Part shown: piece by piece, positions 17,030-25,415 of the stretch
How the letters are laid out: each line of letters begins with the position of its first letter
Numbering within the stretch: position 1 is the stretch's first letter
Assembly (NCBI GenBank): GCA_034440455.1
Contig: JAWXCB010000107.1
Span: forward strand, 1-59,656
DNA length: 59,656 bases
Direction of reading: 5' to 3'
DNA from: JAWXCB01 sp034440455
GTDB taxonomy: Bacteria; Bacteroidota; Bacteroidia; Chitinophagales; CAIOSU01
Translations under genes and position numbers: made by a program
The notes under the pieces: generated by a model
The model's database searches: none
The model's input: only the letters and a program-made list of their open reading frames with translations
Told to the model about the DNA's origin: nothing

Positions 17030-17544
17030 ATCAACCCGCAGTGGGAATCGTGATGGGCAGCAACAGCGACCTCGATGTGATGCGCGAAGCCGCTGAAATA
17101 CTTCAGCAGCTTGGCGTTTCTTATGAACTCACGATTGTTTCCGCGCACCGCACCCCTGAGCGCATGTTTGATTATGCGAAGCAGGCGCGTGAGCGCGGCT
17201 TGAAAGTGATTATCGCAGGTGCGGGTGGCGCTGCGCATTTGCCTGGAATGATTGCTTCCGTCACTACGCTTCCCGTGATTGGCGTGCCGATTCATTCTTC
17301 CAATTCCATTGACGGATGGGATTCTGTGTTGTCTATTCTTCAAATGCCATCCGGTGTTCCCGTTGCAACAGTAGCGCTTGATGGCGCAAAGAACGCGGGC
17401 ATCCTCGCTGCGCAAATCATTGGAGTAGCTGACCAGCATGTTGCTGACAAACTCAAATCCTATAAAACTTCGTTGAAAGAAAAAGTGCTCAACATGGTTT
17501 CAGAAGTGAAAGGGGAGGGGTTTCCCAATGGGTTTGATGCATAA
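17026..17544 (+). CDS. purE: 5-(carboxyamino)imidazole ribonucleotide mutase
   Basis: 172 residues, the full family length. Signature segments are VGIVMGSNSDLDVM, TIVSAHRTPERMFDYA and IIAGAGGAAHLPGMIAS, which hold the substrate-binding Ser/Asp and the catalytic His region. It converts N5-CAIR to CAIR, the step after PurK, and the four-base overlap with purK fits stoichiometric expression. Confidence 0.95.
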   Translation: MNQPAVGIVMGSNSDLDVMREAAEILQQLGVSYELTIVSAHRTPERMFDYAKQARERGLKVIIAGAGGAAHLPGMIASVTTLPVIGVPIHSSNSIDGWDSVLSILQMPSGVPVATVALDGAKNAGILAAQIIGVADQHVADKLKSYKTSLKEKVLNMVSEVKGEGFPNGFDA

Positions 17545-17550
17545 AAGAAG

Positions 17551-17579
17551 TCGTCAGTCAACAGTCGTCAGACAACAGT
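17551..17579 (+). repeat. Dispersed repeat (CAGACAACAGTG type) at the oxidoreductase start
   Basis: This stretch (GTCAGTCAACAG then TCGTCAGACAACAGTG) matches the left arm of the long hairpin at 22714-22767 with a few mismatches. It runs directly into the GTG start of the next gene. Confidence 0.6.
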
Positions 17580-18636
17580 GGTTGATTATCTAATTATCGG
17601 TCAGGGCATAGCAGGCTCAATGCTCACGTGGTTTCTCACGAAAGCGAATCAAAAAGTTTTTCTCATTGATGAGTTTCATCCCAACTCTGCCTCGCAGGTT
17701 GCAACAGGTGTAATTAACCCAATTACGGGAAAACGATTAGTGAAGAGTTGGCGCATTGATGAATTGCTTCCATTCGCTAAAAACACTTACACTGAATTAG
17801 AGCATGAACTTGGAATTAAACTGTTATCAGAGACTCGTATTCATCGCATCTTTTCCAACCCCGAAGATTTTCAATTCTTCCGCCAGAAAAATGAATTGGG
17901 TGAATTACCGGAGAATATAAAACCGCTGATAGGAATTCCTGCTTGCTTCCAGGATGCGCATTTGGGAGGAATTGAAATTCACGGAGTGTATTTACTCAAC
18001 TATCAATTCTTGCTTGCAGCAATGCGAAAAAAGTTTTTGGAAAACAACATGTTAGCGGAAGAAAAATTCGAGCAGGAACAGTTGCATTTTGAAAATGGAA
18101 AAGTGATTTACAAAAACATGGAGGCTTCCAAAATTATTTTCTGCGAAGGAAGTTCTGCCGGAAGTAACTCCTTTTTCCAAACCTTGCCATACAACTTTGC
18201 AAAAGGCGAAGCGCTCACTGTTGAAATCCCCGGTTTCAATCAAACAGGAATCTGGCACAAGGGAATTTTCATTACTCCGCTTGCAAATGAATTGTATCGT
18301 GTTGGCGCTACTTATGACTGGGACTTCCCTGATGCGCTTCCCTCTGAAAAAGGGAAAGCGGAATTAGAGAAAAAATTAAAACGCGCAATCAACATTCCGT
18401 ATAAAGTTGTTGACCACGTTGCGGCAATCCGCCCCACCGTAAAAGACAGAAGACCTTTAATTGGAGTGCATCCGGAAAATAATCAGGTAGGTATCTTCAA
18501 CGGCATGGGAACAAAAGGCGCATCACTCGCACCTTATTTTGCAAAACAGTTTGCAGATTTTTTAACAACAGGAAAATGTCTTGATGAAGAAGTAGATGTT
18601 GCGCGAATTATAAGCGCAGCGGAAAGGTCAAAGTAA
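17578..18636 (+). CDS. FAD-dependent oxidoreductase (DAO family)
   Basis: 352 residues. VDYLIIGQGIAGSML is the N-terminal Rossmann FAD-binding motif (GxGxxG), VFLIDEF ends the second strand, and GIFNGMGTKGASLAPYFA near the C-terminus is the second FAD contact. It resembles D-amino-acid oxidase/glycine-oxidase-like proteins of Bacteroidota; the substrate is unknown. The GTG start lies at the junction with a dispersed repeat, so the original start region may have been replaced. Convergent with the rhodanese gene, overlapping by nine bases. Confidence 0.8.
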   Translation: MVDYLIIGQGIAGSMLTWFLTKANQKVFLIDEFHPNSASQVATGVINPITGKRLVKSWRIDELLPFAKNTYTELEHELGIKLLSETRIHRIFSNPEDFQFFRQKNELGELPENIKPLIGIPACFQDAHLGGIEIHGVYLLNYQFLLAAMRKKFLENNMLAEEKFEQEQLHFENGKVIYKNMEASKIIFCEGSSAGSNSFFQTLPYNFAKGEALTVEIPGFNQTGIWHKGIFITPLANELYRVGATYDWDFPDALPSEKGKAELEKKLKRAINIPYKVVDHVAAIRPTVKDRRPLIGVHPENNQVGIFNGMGTKGASLAPYFAKQFADFLTTGKCLDEEVDVARIISAAERSK

Positions 18637-19017
18637 ATTCAACCGCGCCACCGTGCCTTTCCATGTTTTGATACCGGAAGCAAGTGTGTACACACGCTTG
18701 AAGCCTAAATCCTGCATGATGTGCATGGCAACTTCGCTGCGGCTGCCGTTGCGGCAATAAAGAAAATAAGGTCTTGATTTGTCCATTACTTCGATTTTGT
18801 CCACAAACTTTGGACTGAGCATGTCATAGTTCATGGAGCCGGGAATATGCAGTTCGCTGAATTCTTGTTTGGTACTCACATCTATCAGTCGCGAGTTGTG
18901 GAATTTGCGCAACATGTGTTTGAATTCGCCTTGCTCCAGCAATTTGAATTCCTTTGTGAAGTAAGCAAGAAAACCATCCGTTGTTCTTGTTACCGTTTGC
19001 ATGGAAAAAAGAGGCAT
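18628..19017 (-). CDS. Rhodanese-like domain protein
   Basis: 129 residues with a single rhodanese domain. The catalytic cysteine loop is YCRNGSRS (active Cys then the anion-binding Arg), after LIDVSTKQEFSELHIPGSMNY. It probably acts as a sulfur carrier or transferase. An alternative start at 19002 (MQTVTRT) is equally plausible. The 216 bases upstream carry two copies of CTGTGAAATCAGCG and no gene. Confidence 0.85.
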   Translation of the reverse strand: MPLFSMQTVTRTTDGFLAYFTKEFKLLEQGEFKHMLRKFHNSRLIDVSTKQEFSELHIPGSMNYDMLSPKFVDKIEVMDKSRPYFLYCRNGSRSEVAMHIMQDLGFKRVYTLASGIKTWKGTVARLNLL

Positions 19018-19233
19018 AGTGGCTTGGTTTGGTTTTAGATGTACGAGAGAACTGCTTTACAGTTTCGTTTTCAAGCAAAAAACTACGAGATATTACGTAG
19101 GGGCATTCACAAAACATGTGAACAATAACTGTATGATAAATGCCTGAAATGCTGTGAAATCAGCGTCTTGCTAAGAATTGCGTAAGGTGTACAGAAAAGT
19201 GGAACTTGTGGAATTCTGTGAAATCAGCGCTTA

Positions 19234-19989
19234 TTAAAACACGAATGGAATTATAGATTTTCGCTCATTCGGGTAATCGGGAAATGTTTCTTTATACCAT
19301 TTATGGTTTGACATGGCTCGCGGAATCAAATTCGCTGCCGTCCATAAGGCGAATGAAAGTCCTGGTAATGACCATGTAGCCAATGCCCATCCAAACCATT
19401 CCAGTGTTTCTCCGAAATAATTCGGGCAGGAAATCCATTTGTAGAAGCCACCTGTCGGAATTTTATATGCACCGTTCGCTTTGTTTTTGCGCAGGTTGAG
19501 CAGAATATTATCAGAAGTAAAATTGATGAGGAAGCCGCTCACAAATAAAATTACTCCAGTGATGAATCGCCAGTCGCTCAGCCACGCGGCATCATACGTT
19601 TTCAGCGAGCCGAGCCAATAGCCATTTAAAAAACCATTTATTGAATTGAAGAAAACCGCCATCAGGCAAATCATCAGCGGCATTGTTTTGTTTTTGTCGT
19701 GAATGCGAAACGGAAAAATCAAACTGCGGTTCACGTAGTGCATCATCCAAAGCGAAAAAAGCATCCAGTTTGCCGTGCTGTTATTTCCGCCCTTCAAAAA
19801 GAAGAAAGCAAACACAGCGGGAGAAACAATTTCCATCAGCACCCATCCTGCGGTGTTGCTGATGGAAGGTCCCCAGCCTTTGCGCGTGTGCCTGCCATAA
19901 GGCGCGGTAATTTTCAGCAACGCAAGAAAGGTCACAACGGAAAGCGCAATCCAGAAGAGAACAAACTGATGATAAAACGCGATGGACAT
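19234..19989 (-). CDS. Membrane protein of the steroid 5-alpha-reductase family
   Basis: About 251 residues, six to seven membrane segments. The C-terminal half carries the family motif: IPTGGFYKWISCPNYFGETLEWFGWA, of which the key residues are FxxISCPNYFGExxEW, and ends NHKWYKETFPDYPNERKSIIPF. The closest functional class is 3-oxo-5-alpha-steroid 4-dehydrogenase (NADPH-dependent). Bacterial members probably reduce other lipids; the substrate is inferred only. I prefer the start at 19989 (MSIAFYHQF). Confidence 0.85.
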   Translation of the reverse strand: MSIAFYHQFVLFWIALSVVTFLALLKITAPYGRHTRKGWGPSISNTAGWVLMEIVSPAVFAFFFLKGGNNSTANWMLFSLWMMHYVNRSLIFPFRIHDKNKTMPLMICLMAVFFNSINGFLNGYWLGSLKTYDAAWLSDWRFITGVILFVSGFLINFTSDNILLNLRKNKANGAYKIPTGGFYKWISCPNYFGETLEWFGWALATWSLPGLSFALWTAANLIPRAMSNHKWYKETFPDYPNERKSIIPFVF

Positions 19990-20006
19990 GCAGTACAAAA
20001 CTGCAA

Positions 20007-21176
20007 TTATTTGGCGATTGCCGATTGTGCTTTTATTTCTTCAATCAGAATTGCATCGGCAGAAAGTTTATCAGGAATTTGAATGAAACTGCCGTTGCCT
20101 TTATCCGCCATTTTCTTCATCATTTTCACTGCGTCTTTTTCTTCGCCAAAACCTACTACAGAAAGGATAATGTCGCTCTCCGCTTTTTCGCGTACTAAAG
20201 AATAGATCGCGCTTTCCGTAAAACTCGGACTGTTAAAAATGCCATCCGTAGCGATGATGATTTGATTGTTTCCACCCGGAATAAAATTTTGTTCAGCAAG
20301 TTGATATGCGGTTTCCAGTCCCTTCACTCCATTGGTGATGCCATGCGGTTTCAGCGTGTCAATGAGCAGATTGAGGGCTTCTTTATTATTCGCAGGAGTT
20401 GAGGGGAGCAAAACTGCGGATGTAGTGGAATAAACGATTACTGAAATGCGGTCAATTTTGCGCAATGCCTGTGTGAGATTCTTCATGGAAATTTTCAGCA
20501 GCGGAAGTTTATCCGGCTTTTTCATGGAATAGGAAATATCAATCAGGAAGATGATGTTGTTTGGAGCATAGAGATTTTGAGGGAGCACGCTGTTCTCCTC
20601 CTCCATTGGTTGTGCAATGGAAGGCCCCACCTTTGAAATAACAGGATTTGTTTCTTGAATTTCCGGCTCTTCAAATTCCATCACATCTTCCTGCGTAGTG
20701 ATGGTTTGCACTTCTATGCTTTTACCCGAAAGCGAATCAAGCAGCAGCGCGAGTTCATCCACGCGCTCAGTTTTTGGTGCAAAGCCGGGACACGAGATAA
20801 ACGCATTTGCATCAAGCTTCAGGATATTTCCTTTTACAGTTAGCGTTACAGGTGAGTTGCTGTTGCCGGTAAATAATTCAACGCTCTGCTGAAATTCTCC
20901 AAGCTTATCCGTGAAGAAGTAGAGGACAACCGTATCCGTTTGCCCCGGTTTTATTTTTCCCTGCGGAAGGGAAACAAAAATATCTTCACGCTGTCGCGTG
21001 GGAAGAAAGAGCGTTTCGCTGCCCGTGTTGGTGAAAAGAAAAACTGCTGGTGGATTGCTCCACTGCTGCACCTGCCCGAAATCATGCAATTTTTTTTCAA
21101 ATACTAAAGTTGGTTTCTGAGCTGCTGCAAAGAATAGAATCCATGGAAAGAAAATAATCGCTGTCAGATGCTTCAT
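20007..21176 (-). CDS. Secreted vWA-domain protein with N-terminal DUF1573-like domain
   Basis: 389 residues with a signal peptide (MKHLTAIIFFPWILFFAAA). Residues about 23-115 form an Ig-like DUF1573 type domain (LHDFGQVQQWSNPPAVFLFTN). Residues about 205-370 form a von Willebrand A domain with a metal site: DISYSM (DxSxS), a Thr in the HGITNG region, and IATDGIF. Probably a periplasmic or surface protein that binds a partner through the metal site. Followed by the steroid-reductase-like gene in the same direction; an operon is possible. Confidence 0.8.
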   Translation of the reverse strand: MKHLTAIIFFPWILFFAAAQKPTLVFEKKLHDFGQVQQWSNPPAVFLFTNTGSETLFLPTRQREDIFVSLPQGKIKPGQTDTVVLYFFTDKLGEFQQSVELFTGNSNSPVTLTVKGNILKLDANAFISCPGFAPKTERVDELALLLDSLSGKSIEVQTITTQEDVMEFEEPEIQETNPVISKVGPSIAQPMEEENSVLPQNLYAPNNIIFLIDISYSMKKPDKLPLLKISMKNLTQALRKIDRISVIVYSTTSAVLLPSTPANNKEALNLLIDTLKPHGITNGVKGLETAYQLAEQNFIPGGNNQIIIATDGIFNSPSFTESAIYSLVREKAESDIILSVVGFGEEKDAVKMMKKMADKGNGSFIQIPDKLSADAILIEEIKAQSAIAK

Positions 21177-21255
21177 TATTATTCAAGTTTAAACTATCGC
21201 AACTGAAGGCAAATTACATGCCTTGAATGGAAAGCAGAAGTTGCGGGGAAGATTG

Positions 21256-21432
21256 TTATCGTATAGCCGGCAGGGAAATCATCAGGTGAATTCCGTTTGA
21301 AAGTTTTTGGTGCTTGTTGCCGTGACAATCTTTGCGCATTGTTGTGCAGGATGCCGTGAAGAGCGCGAGCAGAGCTGCAACTGCAATGCCGGTAAGCATC
21401 ACTTTGGCGCGTTCAAGAAGCAGTTGTTTCAT
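21256..21432 (-). CDS. Small lipoprotein
   Basis: 58 residues from the ATG at 21430-21432: a short basic start, a hydrophobic stretch (GIAVAALLALFTAS) and a lipobox Cys (FTASC). After that comes CTTMRKDCHGNKHQKLSNGIHL. The DCxGxKHxKxxNGI tail looks like a conserved small lipoprotein of this phylum, from memory. Function unknown. A 39-residue frame lies just upstream. Confidence 0.55.
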   Translation of the reverse strand: MKQLLLERAKVMLTGIAVAALLALFTASCTTMRKDCHGNKHQKLSNGIHLMISLPAIR

Positions 21433-21503
21433 TTTTGGAAATAGAAACGAGAGCATACGCGGAATAACGCTGAAAGTTTGAGAAGCGTATCTTGTTTGCA
21501 GAA

Positions 21504-21623
21504 TCAACCCTCGCGGTTGAATGCATAATCGCGCTCCACTTTGCACACGCGGATGCGATAATGTTCATACCATTTGAGCCTCCCTCGCAATAACGCCCTG
21601 TTTTTTTGGTGAGGCACATCCAC
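21504..21623 (-). CDS. Possible 39-residue basic protein
   Basis: A short frame with a GTG start (21621-21623): MDVPHQKNRALLRGRLKWYE, then HYRIRVCKVERDYAFNREG and TGA. The composition (Lys/Arg/Tyr rich, well-behaved codons) looks like a real peptide and not random sequence. It ends 71 bases before the small lipoprotein on the same strand, so the two may be co-transcribed. Unknown function. Confidence 0.4.
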   Translation of the reverse strand: MDVPHQKNRALLRGRLKWYEHYRIRVCKVERDYAFNREG

Positions 21624-22082
21624 AATTTATTTTTTTCATCATTTGGAAATCTGAAAATAATTTTTAAAATTTGTAGTAACCCTTATGCAGCACTCAGCAC
21701 TCAGCCTTAGTCCATTTTCCCCAATCGTTCAGACCTATGCCTGAAACCGCCAGGACGATACCTGCCGCTTTCAGACCTGTGTGCGGAGCCACCGTACCTG
21801 AATCTGCTTCTTTTATCCCAAGTCTGAAACCCTCAGCCCTTTGTTTGATTTCTCCAAACTCAGGTCTGCACGTTTCAGACTCAGCTCTGCGCCCTCAAAC
21901 CTGCGCCCGGCTGCTTCAGGGAATGTCCCGGAGTTTTCGGGAACCTTGTTTTAACCTGCAAACAGGAATGCCGCCCCGCAATTCGGGATTCCGGCAGCCC
22001 CTCAATATAAATCATAGCGTATCGCGGAACGAGTCTGTGATGACACCGAAACCTATTTTTTTCACCCTTAAACCCCCTTTTT
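21624..22082. other. Gene-free stretch with recurring CTGAAA/CAGACCTG motifs
   Basis: About 460 bases. Between 21730 and 21925 the motifs CCTGAAACC, TTTCAGACCTG, GTCTGAAACCC and GTTTCAGACTCAG recur in both orientations, giving a degenerate repeat cluster. A forward frame of 117 codons covers it, but its composition is repeat-like (Pro/Ser/Arg) and it has no family signature. No RNA gene recognised. Confidence 0.5.
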
Positions 22083-22694
22083 ATGGCTGACTATGTTCCA
22101 AAACAAGATTCGCAACTCGCCATTTGATGCACCAACATGCGCGATAAAATAAGCAACCATCTGGTGGCGTTGGGGCTTAGCCCGCTTGACGGCACCGCCA
22201 TCACTACTCAGTGTGATGCCGTTATTGACAGCGTCACCGCGGTGGAGGCGGCAAAAGCTACCGCCAAAAACGTGGTGGCGACTAAAGACAATCAGAAGAA
22301 AACGAGCCTGCCCCTTATCCGCAACCTGATGAAGCGCGGAAAAACGGCAGCGACCTACACACAAGCCATTGGCGAAGATTTGCAAATCATCGGTGACGAG
22401 GATGGCGGTGACATAAGCACGTTCAAGCCCGAACTGAAGGCGGCATTGTTTCCCGGCTATGTGCGCCTGAGCTTCACTAAAAAAATGGTGGATGGCGTGA
22501 ATATTTACTGGCGGCTGAAAGGGCAGGCAACGTGGCAGTTTATGGCGCGCGACACCGTGTCGCTCTATGACGACACGCGCCTCCTCGCCACGCCCGGGCA
22601 AGCCGAAACACGCGAATACCTCGCCATTGGCGTGCTTGAAGATGCCGAAGTAGGGCAGGCGAGCGACATTGTGAGCGTGGTGTTTGGGGGATGA
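22083..22694 (+). pseudogene. Helical plus fibronectin-like protein, interrupted by in-frame TGA
   Basis: Starting at ATG 22083 the frame reads MADYVPKQDSQLAI, stop TGA (22125-22127), then CTNMRDKISNHLVALGLSP and on to 22694. The first 14 residues look like the start of a family that has Trp at about this position, so TGG to TGA is likely. TGA serves as a normal stop elsewhere here, so recoding is not favoured. A product could restart at ATG 22137 (185 residues): helices to about residue 75, then a fibronectin-like region (ALFPGYVRLSFTKKMVDGVN). The gene at 48215-48823 has a similar layout. Confidence 0.6.
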
Positions 22695-22713
22695 GTGATG
22701 CAGTTAACAGACG

Positions 22714-22772
22714 ACAGACAACAGTGCACAGTTAAAAAAATACCGTTGACGGTGGACTGTTGTCTGTGGTCT
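22714..22772 (+). terminator. Long hairpin after the 22083 gene
   Basis: ACAGACAACAGT (22714-22725) pairs with ACTGTTGTCTGT (22756-22767), with three more pairs inside, followed by GGTCTTTTT. It could terminate transcription. Its left arm is a dispersed repeat also present at 17551-17579. Confidence 0.6.
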
Positions 22773-22856
22773 TTTTAAAATAAAAAGGGTGGATGCTGAA
22801 AAGCCCTGGGGATTGCGAAGAGAGTAGGCGAAAATTACCAACCCAATAACCATTTT

Positions 22857-23285
22857 ATGAAAACAATTAAAATTTTTTTAATTCTCTTTCTCTCCAGTTT
22901 TATACTGGTTACTAATTCATGTAAAAAAGATGATGACTGCAACTTAGTTTGCCAGAACGGGGGAACCTTGAAATCTCCTTGCGGATGCGATTGTCTTACA
23001 GGATTTACAGGCACACAATGTGAAACCGACAATCGCCCTGCATGTCAGCAAAATAATACTGGCACTGTTGATTTCGATTCTTATAGTGATAACCCTTATA
23101 GCTGCTATATCAATAACGTTTATGCAGGACAAGTAGGAAGTTATGGTAATAAATTAGTAACCTCGACAGCAGGTTTCAAAAACCTTCGTGTGCTTCAAGT
23201 GAACGGATATGTACTGTATCCATCAGAATTTACTGGTACTGCAACATTGAGCCAATGCGGAATATTGACTTTTAAGTTTCCATAA
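22857..23285 (+). CDS. Lipoprotein with EGF-like cysteine motif
   Basis: 142 residues. Signal peptide with lipobox (SSFILVTNSC), then KKDDDCNLVCQNGGTLKSPC and GCDCLTGFTGTQCE, an EGF-like pattern of six cysteines as in Bacteroidota surface lipoproteins. Residues about 60-140 form an unassigned beta-rich domain. Likely outer-membrane anchored. First of three same-strand genes (to 24714) that are more A+T-rich than most of the window. Confidence 0.7.
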   Translation: MKTIKIFLILFLSSFILVTNSCKKDDDCNLVCQNGGTLKSPCGCDCLTGFTGTQCETDNRPACQQNNTGTVDFDSYSDNPYSCYINNVYAGQVGSYGNKLVTSTAGFKNLRVLQVNGYVLYPSEFTGTATLSQCGILTFKFP

Positions 23286-23332
23286 TTGCCGATTTGAATA
23301 TTAAGGTTGACTATTTACTAAAATATATCTCT

Positions 23333-23686
23333 ATGAAAACTCTTGGAAATAGTTTTTTTAAAATTTTTGTTTTAATTTCAATATCATTTTTACCTTTTTA
23401 CGCTTTGTGTCAAAGCAACACTGAAGAATATGCCGTGATAAGCGTTTCTCAAAGAGGAAAAAAAAATTTTATTAGCATTCAAATAGGAGCCCAAGCAACA
23501 CAAGAAAAAGAATTTCAAATGGAAAAGGAAGATAAACGATATGACTTGGCCCCGATCATTGAGGAAATGCAAAAATTAAATGCACAAGGATTTGAAGCTA
23601 TTAATTTCTCTAATGCTATTATTCCTGCTGGTCAGTACGGTGGTGGTTTCCCTTTTTATACAATTTTTATGATAAAAAGAAAATAA
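23333..23686 (+). CDS. Secreted hypothetical protein
   Basis: 117 residues from the ATG at 23333, chosen because it gives a signal peptide (MKTLGNSFFKIFVLISISFL ... ALC). The mature part is short and mixed (EEYAVISVSQRGKKNFISIQ), ending FYTIFMIKRK. No family recognised. It lies 47 bases after the lipoprotein gene. Confidence 0.6.
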   Translation: MKTLGNSFFKIFVLISISFLPFYALCQSNTEEYAVISVSQRGKKNFISIQIGAQATQEKEFQMEKEDKRYDLAPIIEEMQKLNAQGFEAINFSNAIIPAGQYGGGFPFYTIFMIKRK

Positions 23687-23766
23687 TACCTCAAAGAGGC
23701 AACAGACATATGATTGCAGTGGGGTAAAAAAAATTTGAATCAAACTTTAACCTAAAAAAAATAGTA

Positions 23767-24714
23767 ATGAAAAGCTTATTTATCTTCCCTCTTTTGACAA
23801 TGCTAATGATGGGAAATGTTTTCTCTCAAGACATCATTTATTTCAAAGATGGCAGCGAGCTAAAAGTGAAAGTGGTTTCCATTGCTGAAAATAAGGCAAT
23901 CACTTACAAAAAATGGGATAATCAACAAGGACCTGATTACAGTCAATCACCAGAAAAAGTAGTGATGATTATCTATGAAAACGGCACCAAAGAAATGTTT
24001 ACTGTTGAATCGAATAAGGCAGAAGAGAAACCCCAACCGATGGTGCAGGAAAAAGTAACACCCGCAGAAAAGAAGAATAGCGCGGGGGAAATTGACCGCT
24101 CACCCGGGTTTATAACTTTTGGCGTAGTGGGAGCTTTTGCAGTTGGTTCTTATGGAGCTATTAACGGTAATGATGCTGAATATGCCAGTTCGGGTGTTGG
24201 ATTTAAAATGGATGTAGGAGGCAGTTTTGGCAAGAAGAAATTTATAGGAATCAACACTACGCTCGCTTATATCCGCTCATTCGGAAATGAATTTGCTTTT
24301 GCAAACGATATTAATTTCCCTGAAAGCGGTGTAGATTTTCCCGGTTGGCACAATACCTTTCTTGTAACGGGTTTGATGTTATCCGTATGGCCAAAAAATG
24401 AAATCGCCATTGATTTAAATATTCAGCCATTGGGAATGATTATCAGTTCACAAAAAGAAATTACTCTGGTAGGACAAGGTGGAATAGGCTCGGTTGACCA
24501 ATCAACCGCAGTTGGTCCTGCTATGAAATTCGGGATAGCATCACGAGTAATGATGAATAATTTTGTTTTCACCGGATACTTTGATTTTATGTACGGAGGT
24601 GTAACTCATTACAATGTTGCTTCCCGTGTCAATGGTTCAATTTTCGAATACGGTGACTATGATTCATTTCCTATGCTGCTTACGGTAGGTGTTGGGGTTG
24701 GATATGCTTTCTAA
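23767..24714 (+). CDS. Outer-membrane beta-barrel-like protein
   Basis: 315 residues. Signal peptide (MKSLFIFPLLTMLMMGNVFS). Residues about 21-80 form a small domain seen in Bacteroidota proteins that handle a KDGSELKVKVVSI motif. After a Lys/Glu-rich linker, residues about 110-315 alternate like an eight-strand barrel and end in the aromatic GVGVGYAF, the typical outer-membrane targeting C-terminus. Function unknown. Confidence 0.7.
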   Translation: MKSLFIFPLLTMLMMGNVFSQDIIYFKDGSELKVKVVSIAENKAITYKKWDNQQGPDYSQSPEKVVMIIYENGTKEMFTVESNKAEEKPQPMVQEKVTPAEKKNSAGEIDRSPGFITFGVVGAFAVGSYGAINGNDAEYASSGVGFKMDVGGSFGKKKFIGINTTLAYIRSFGNEFAFANDINFPESGVDFPGWHNTFLVTGLMLSVWPKNEIAIDLNIQPLGMIISSQKEITLVGQGGIGSVDQSTAVGPAMKFGIASRVMMNNFVFTGYFDFMYGGVTHYNVASRVNGSIFEYGDYDSFPMLLTVGVGVGYAF

Positions 24715-24723
24715 TAAGCAAAT

Positions 24724-24866
24724 CCCCCAACACTGGCGCAAGCGTCCGCTTGTGCCTTTCATCCTTGAGCGTCCGCTTTTTTTTGTAGCGCACCAGCGGA
24801 CGCTGGCGCGAGATAAAGCCAAAAGCGCTCTCTGCTAAAACAGGTGGACGCTTTTTGTAGCCCATC
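24724..24866 (+). repeat. Cassette-type repeat, copy A
   Basis: Begins CCCCCAACACTGGCGCAAGC, then CGTCCGCTTGTG, GAGCGTCCGC and a T-run, then GTAGCGCACCAGCGGACGCT and a hairpin tail of AAAAGCGCTCTCTGCT..ACAGGTGGACGCTTTTT. Its first 110 bases are almost identical to copy B at 25725-25860. It ends shortly before the toxin-antitoxin promoter. Confidence 0.85.
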
Positions 24867-24911
24867 ACAGCAAAGCAAGCATCTTAGAGATGTCAGACAT
24901 CTGTAATTTCC

Positions 24912-24919
24912 TATCTTTG
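24912..24919 (+). promoter_or_regulatory. Putative -7 box of the toxin-antitoxin pair
   Basis: TATCTTTG in the context TTTCCTATCTTTGA, 15 bases before the antitoxin ATG. The same 14-base context recurs at 25889-25902 before the coiled-coil gene. No clear TTTG box upstream. Confidence 0.5.
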
Positions 24920-24934
24920 AAAAAAGCCTGCAAC

Positions 24935-25132
24935 ATGACACGCCTGCTGGAAAAAGCGATTAAAAGATTGAAGCAATTGCCCAATGAAGAGCAAAACCGC
25001 TTCGCCAATATCGTGCTCGATGAAATCACCTGGCAACAACTGTTTGACCAATCACAGAAGCAGTTGGATGCGCTGGGCGAGCAGGTGTTAAAAGAAATCA
25101 AACAAGGCAAATTCAAGAAAATCAAGCGCTGA
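24935..25132 (+). CDS. Probable antitoxin of a type II toxin-antitoxin pair
   Basis: 65 residues from the ATG at 24935: MTRLLEKAIKRLKQLPNEEQ, then NRFANIVLDEITWQQLFDQS and a Lys-rich tail. It is helical and charged like small antitoxins, with no strong DNA-binding motif visible. It lies one base upstream of a RelE/ParE-like gene, the standard order. The family assignment is by context. Confidence 0.65.
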   Translation: MTRLLEKAIKRLKQLPNEEQNRFANIVLDEITWQQLFDQSQKQLDALGEQVLKEIKQGKFKKIKR

Positions 25133-25133
25133 A

Positions 25134-25415
25134 ATGCCGCGCTACCAATCTTACGCAAGCGATTCCTTTTGGAAATGCTACAAAGGACTTCCCAAAGAAA
25201 TTCAGCAACTTGCCGACAAAGGCTACGACCTTTTTAAAGAAAATCCCGCGCATCCAAGTTTGCAGTTTAAAAAAGTAGGGAAAAAGCAGCCTGTCTATTC
25301 TGCAAGAGTTACTGATTTTTATCGCGCTTTAGGCATCCTTAAAGGAAAAAATGTCTATTGGTTTTGGATAGGCAATCATGATACTTATCAAAGAATGATA
25401 AACAGCATCAGATAA
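25134..25415 (+). CDS. RelE/ParE-superfamily toxin
   Basis: 93 residues. The pattern SFWKCYKGLPKEIQQLADKGYDLF, PSLQFKKVGKKQPVYSARV and YRALGILKGKNVYWFWIGNHDTY is the RelE/ParE fold: two helices then a beta sheet with the conserved Arg in SARVTDFYRALG. The C-terminal H-x-x-Y is typical of HigB/RelE-like toxins. Target (ribosome-bound mRNA or gyrase) not decided. Starts one base after the antitoxin stop. Confidence 0.75.
   Translation: MPRYQSYASDSFWKCYKGLPKEIQQLADKGYDLFKENPAHPSLQFKKVGKKQPVYSARVTDFYRALGILKGKNVYWFWIGNHDTYQRMINSIR

Noticed and set aside
21737..22090. 117-codon forward frame
   Set aside because: It lies over a degenerate repeat cluster, has repeat-like composition and no signal or domain, and runs into the start of the 22083 gene.
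22125..22127. TGA read as tryptophan (alternative genetic code)
   Set aside because: Many intact genes here end in TGA, for example the thioredoxin and purK stops, so a local nonsense change is simpler.
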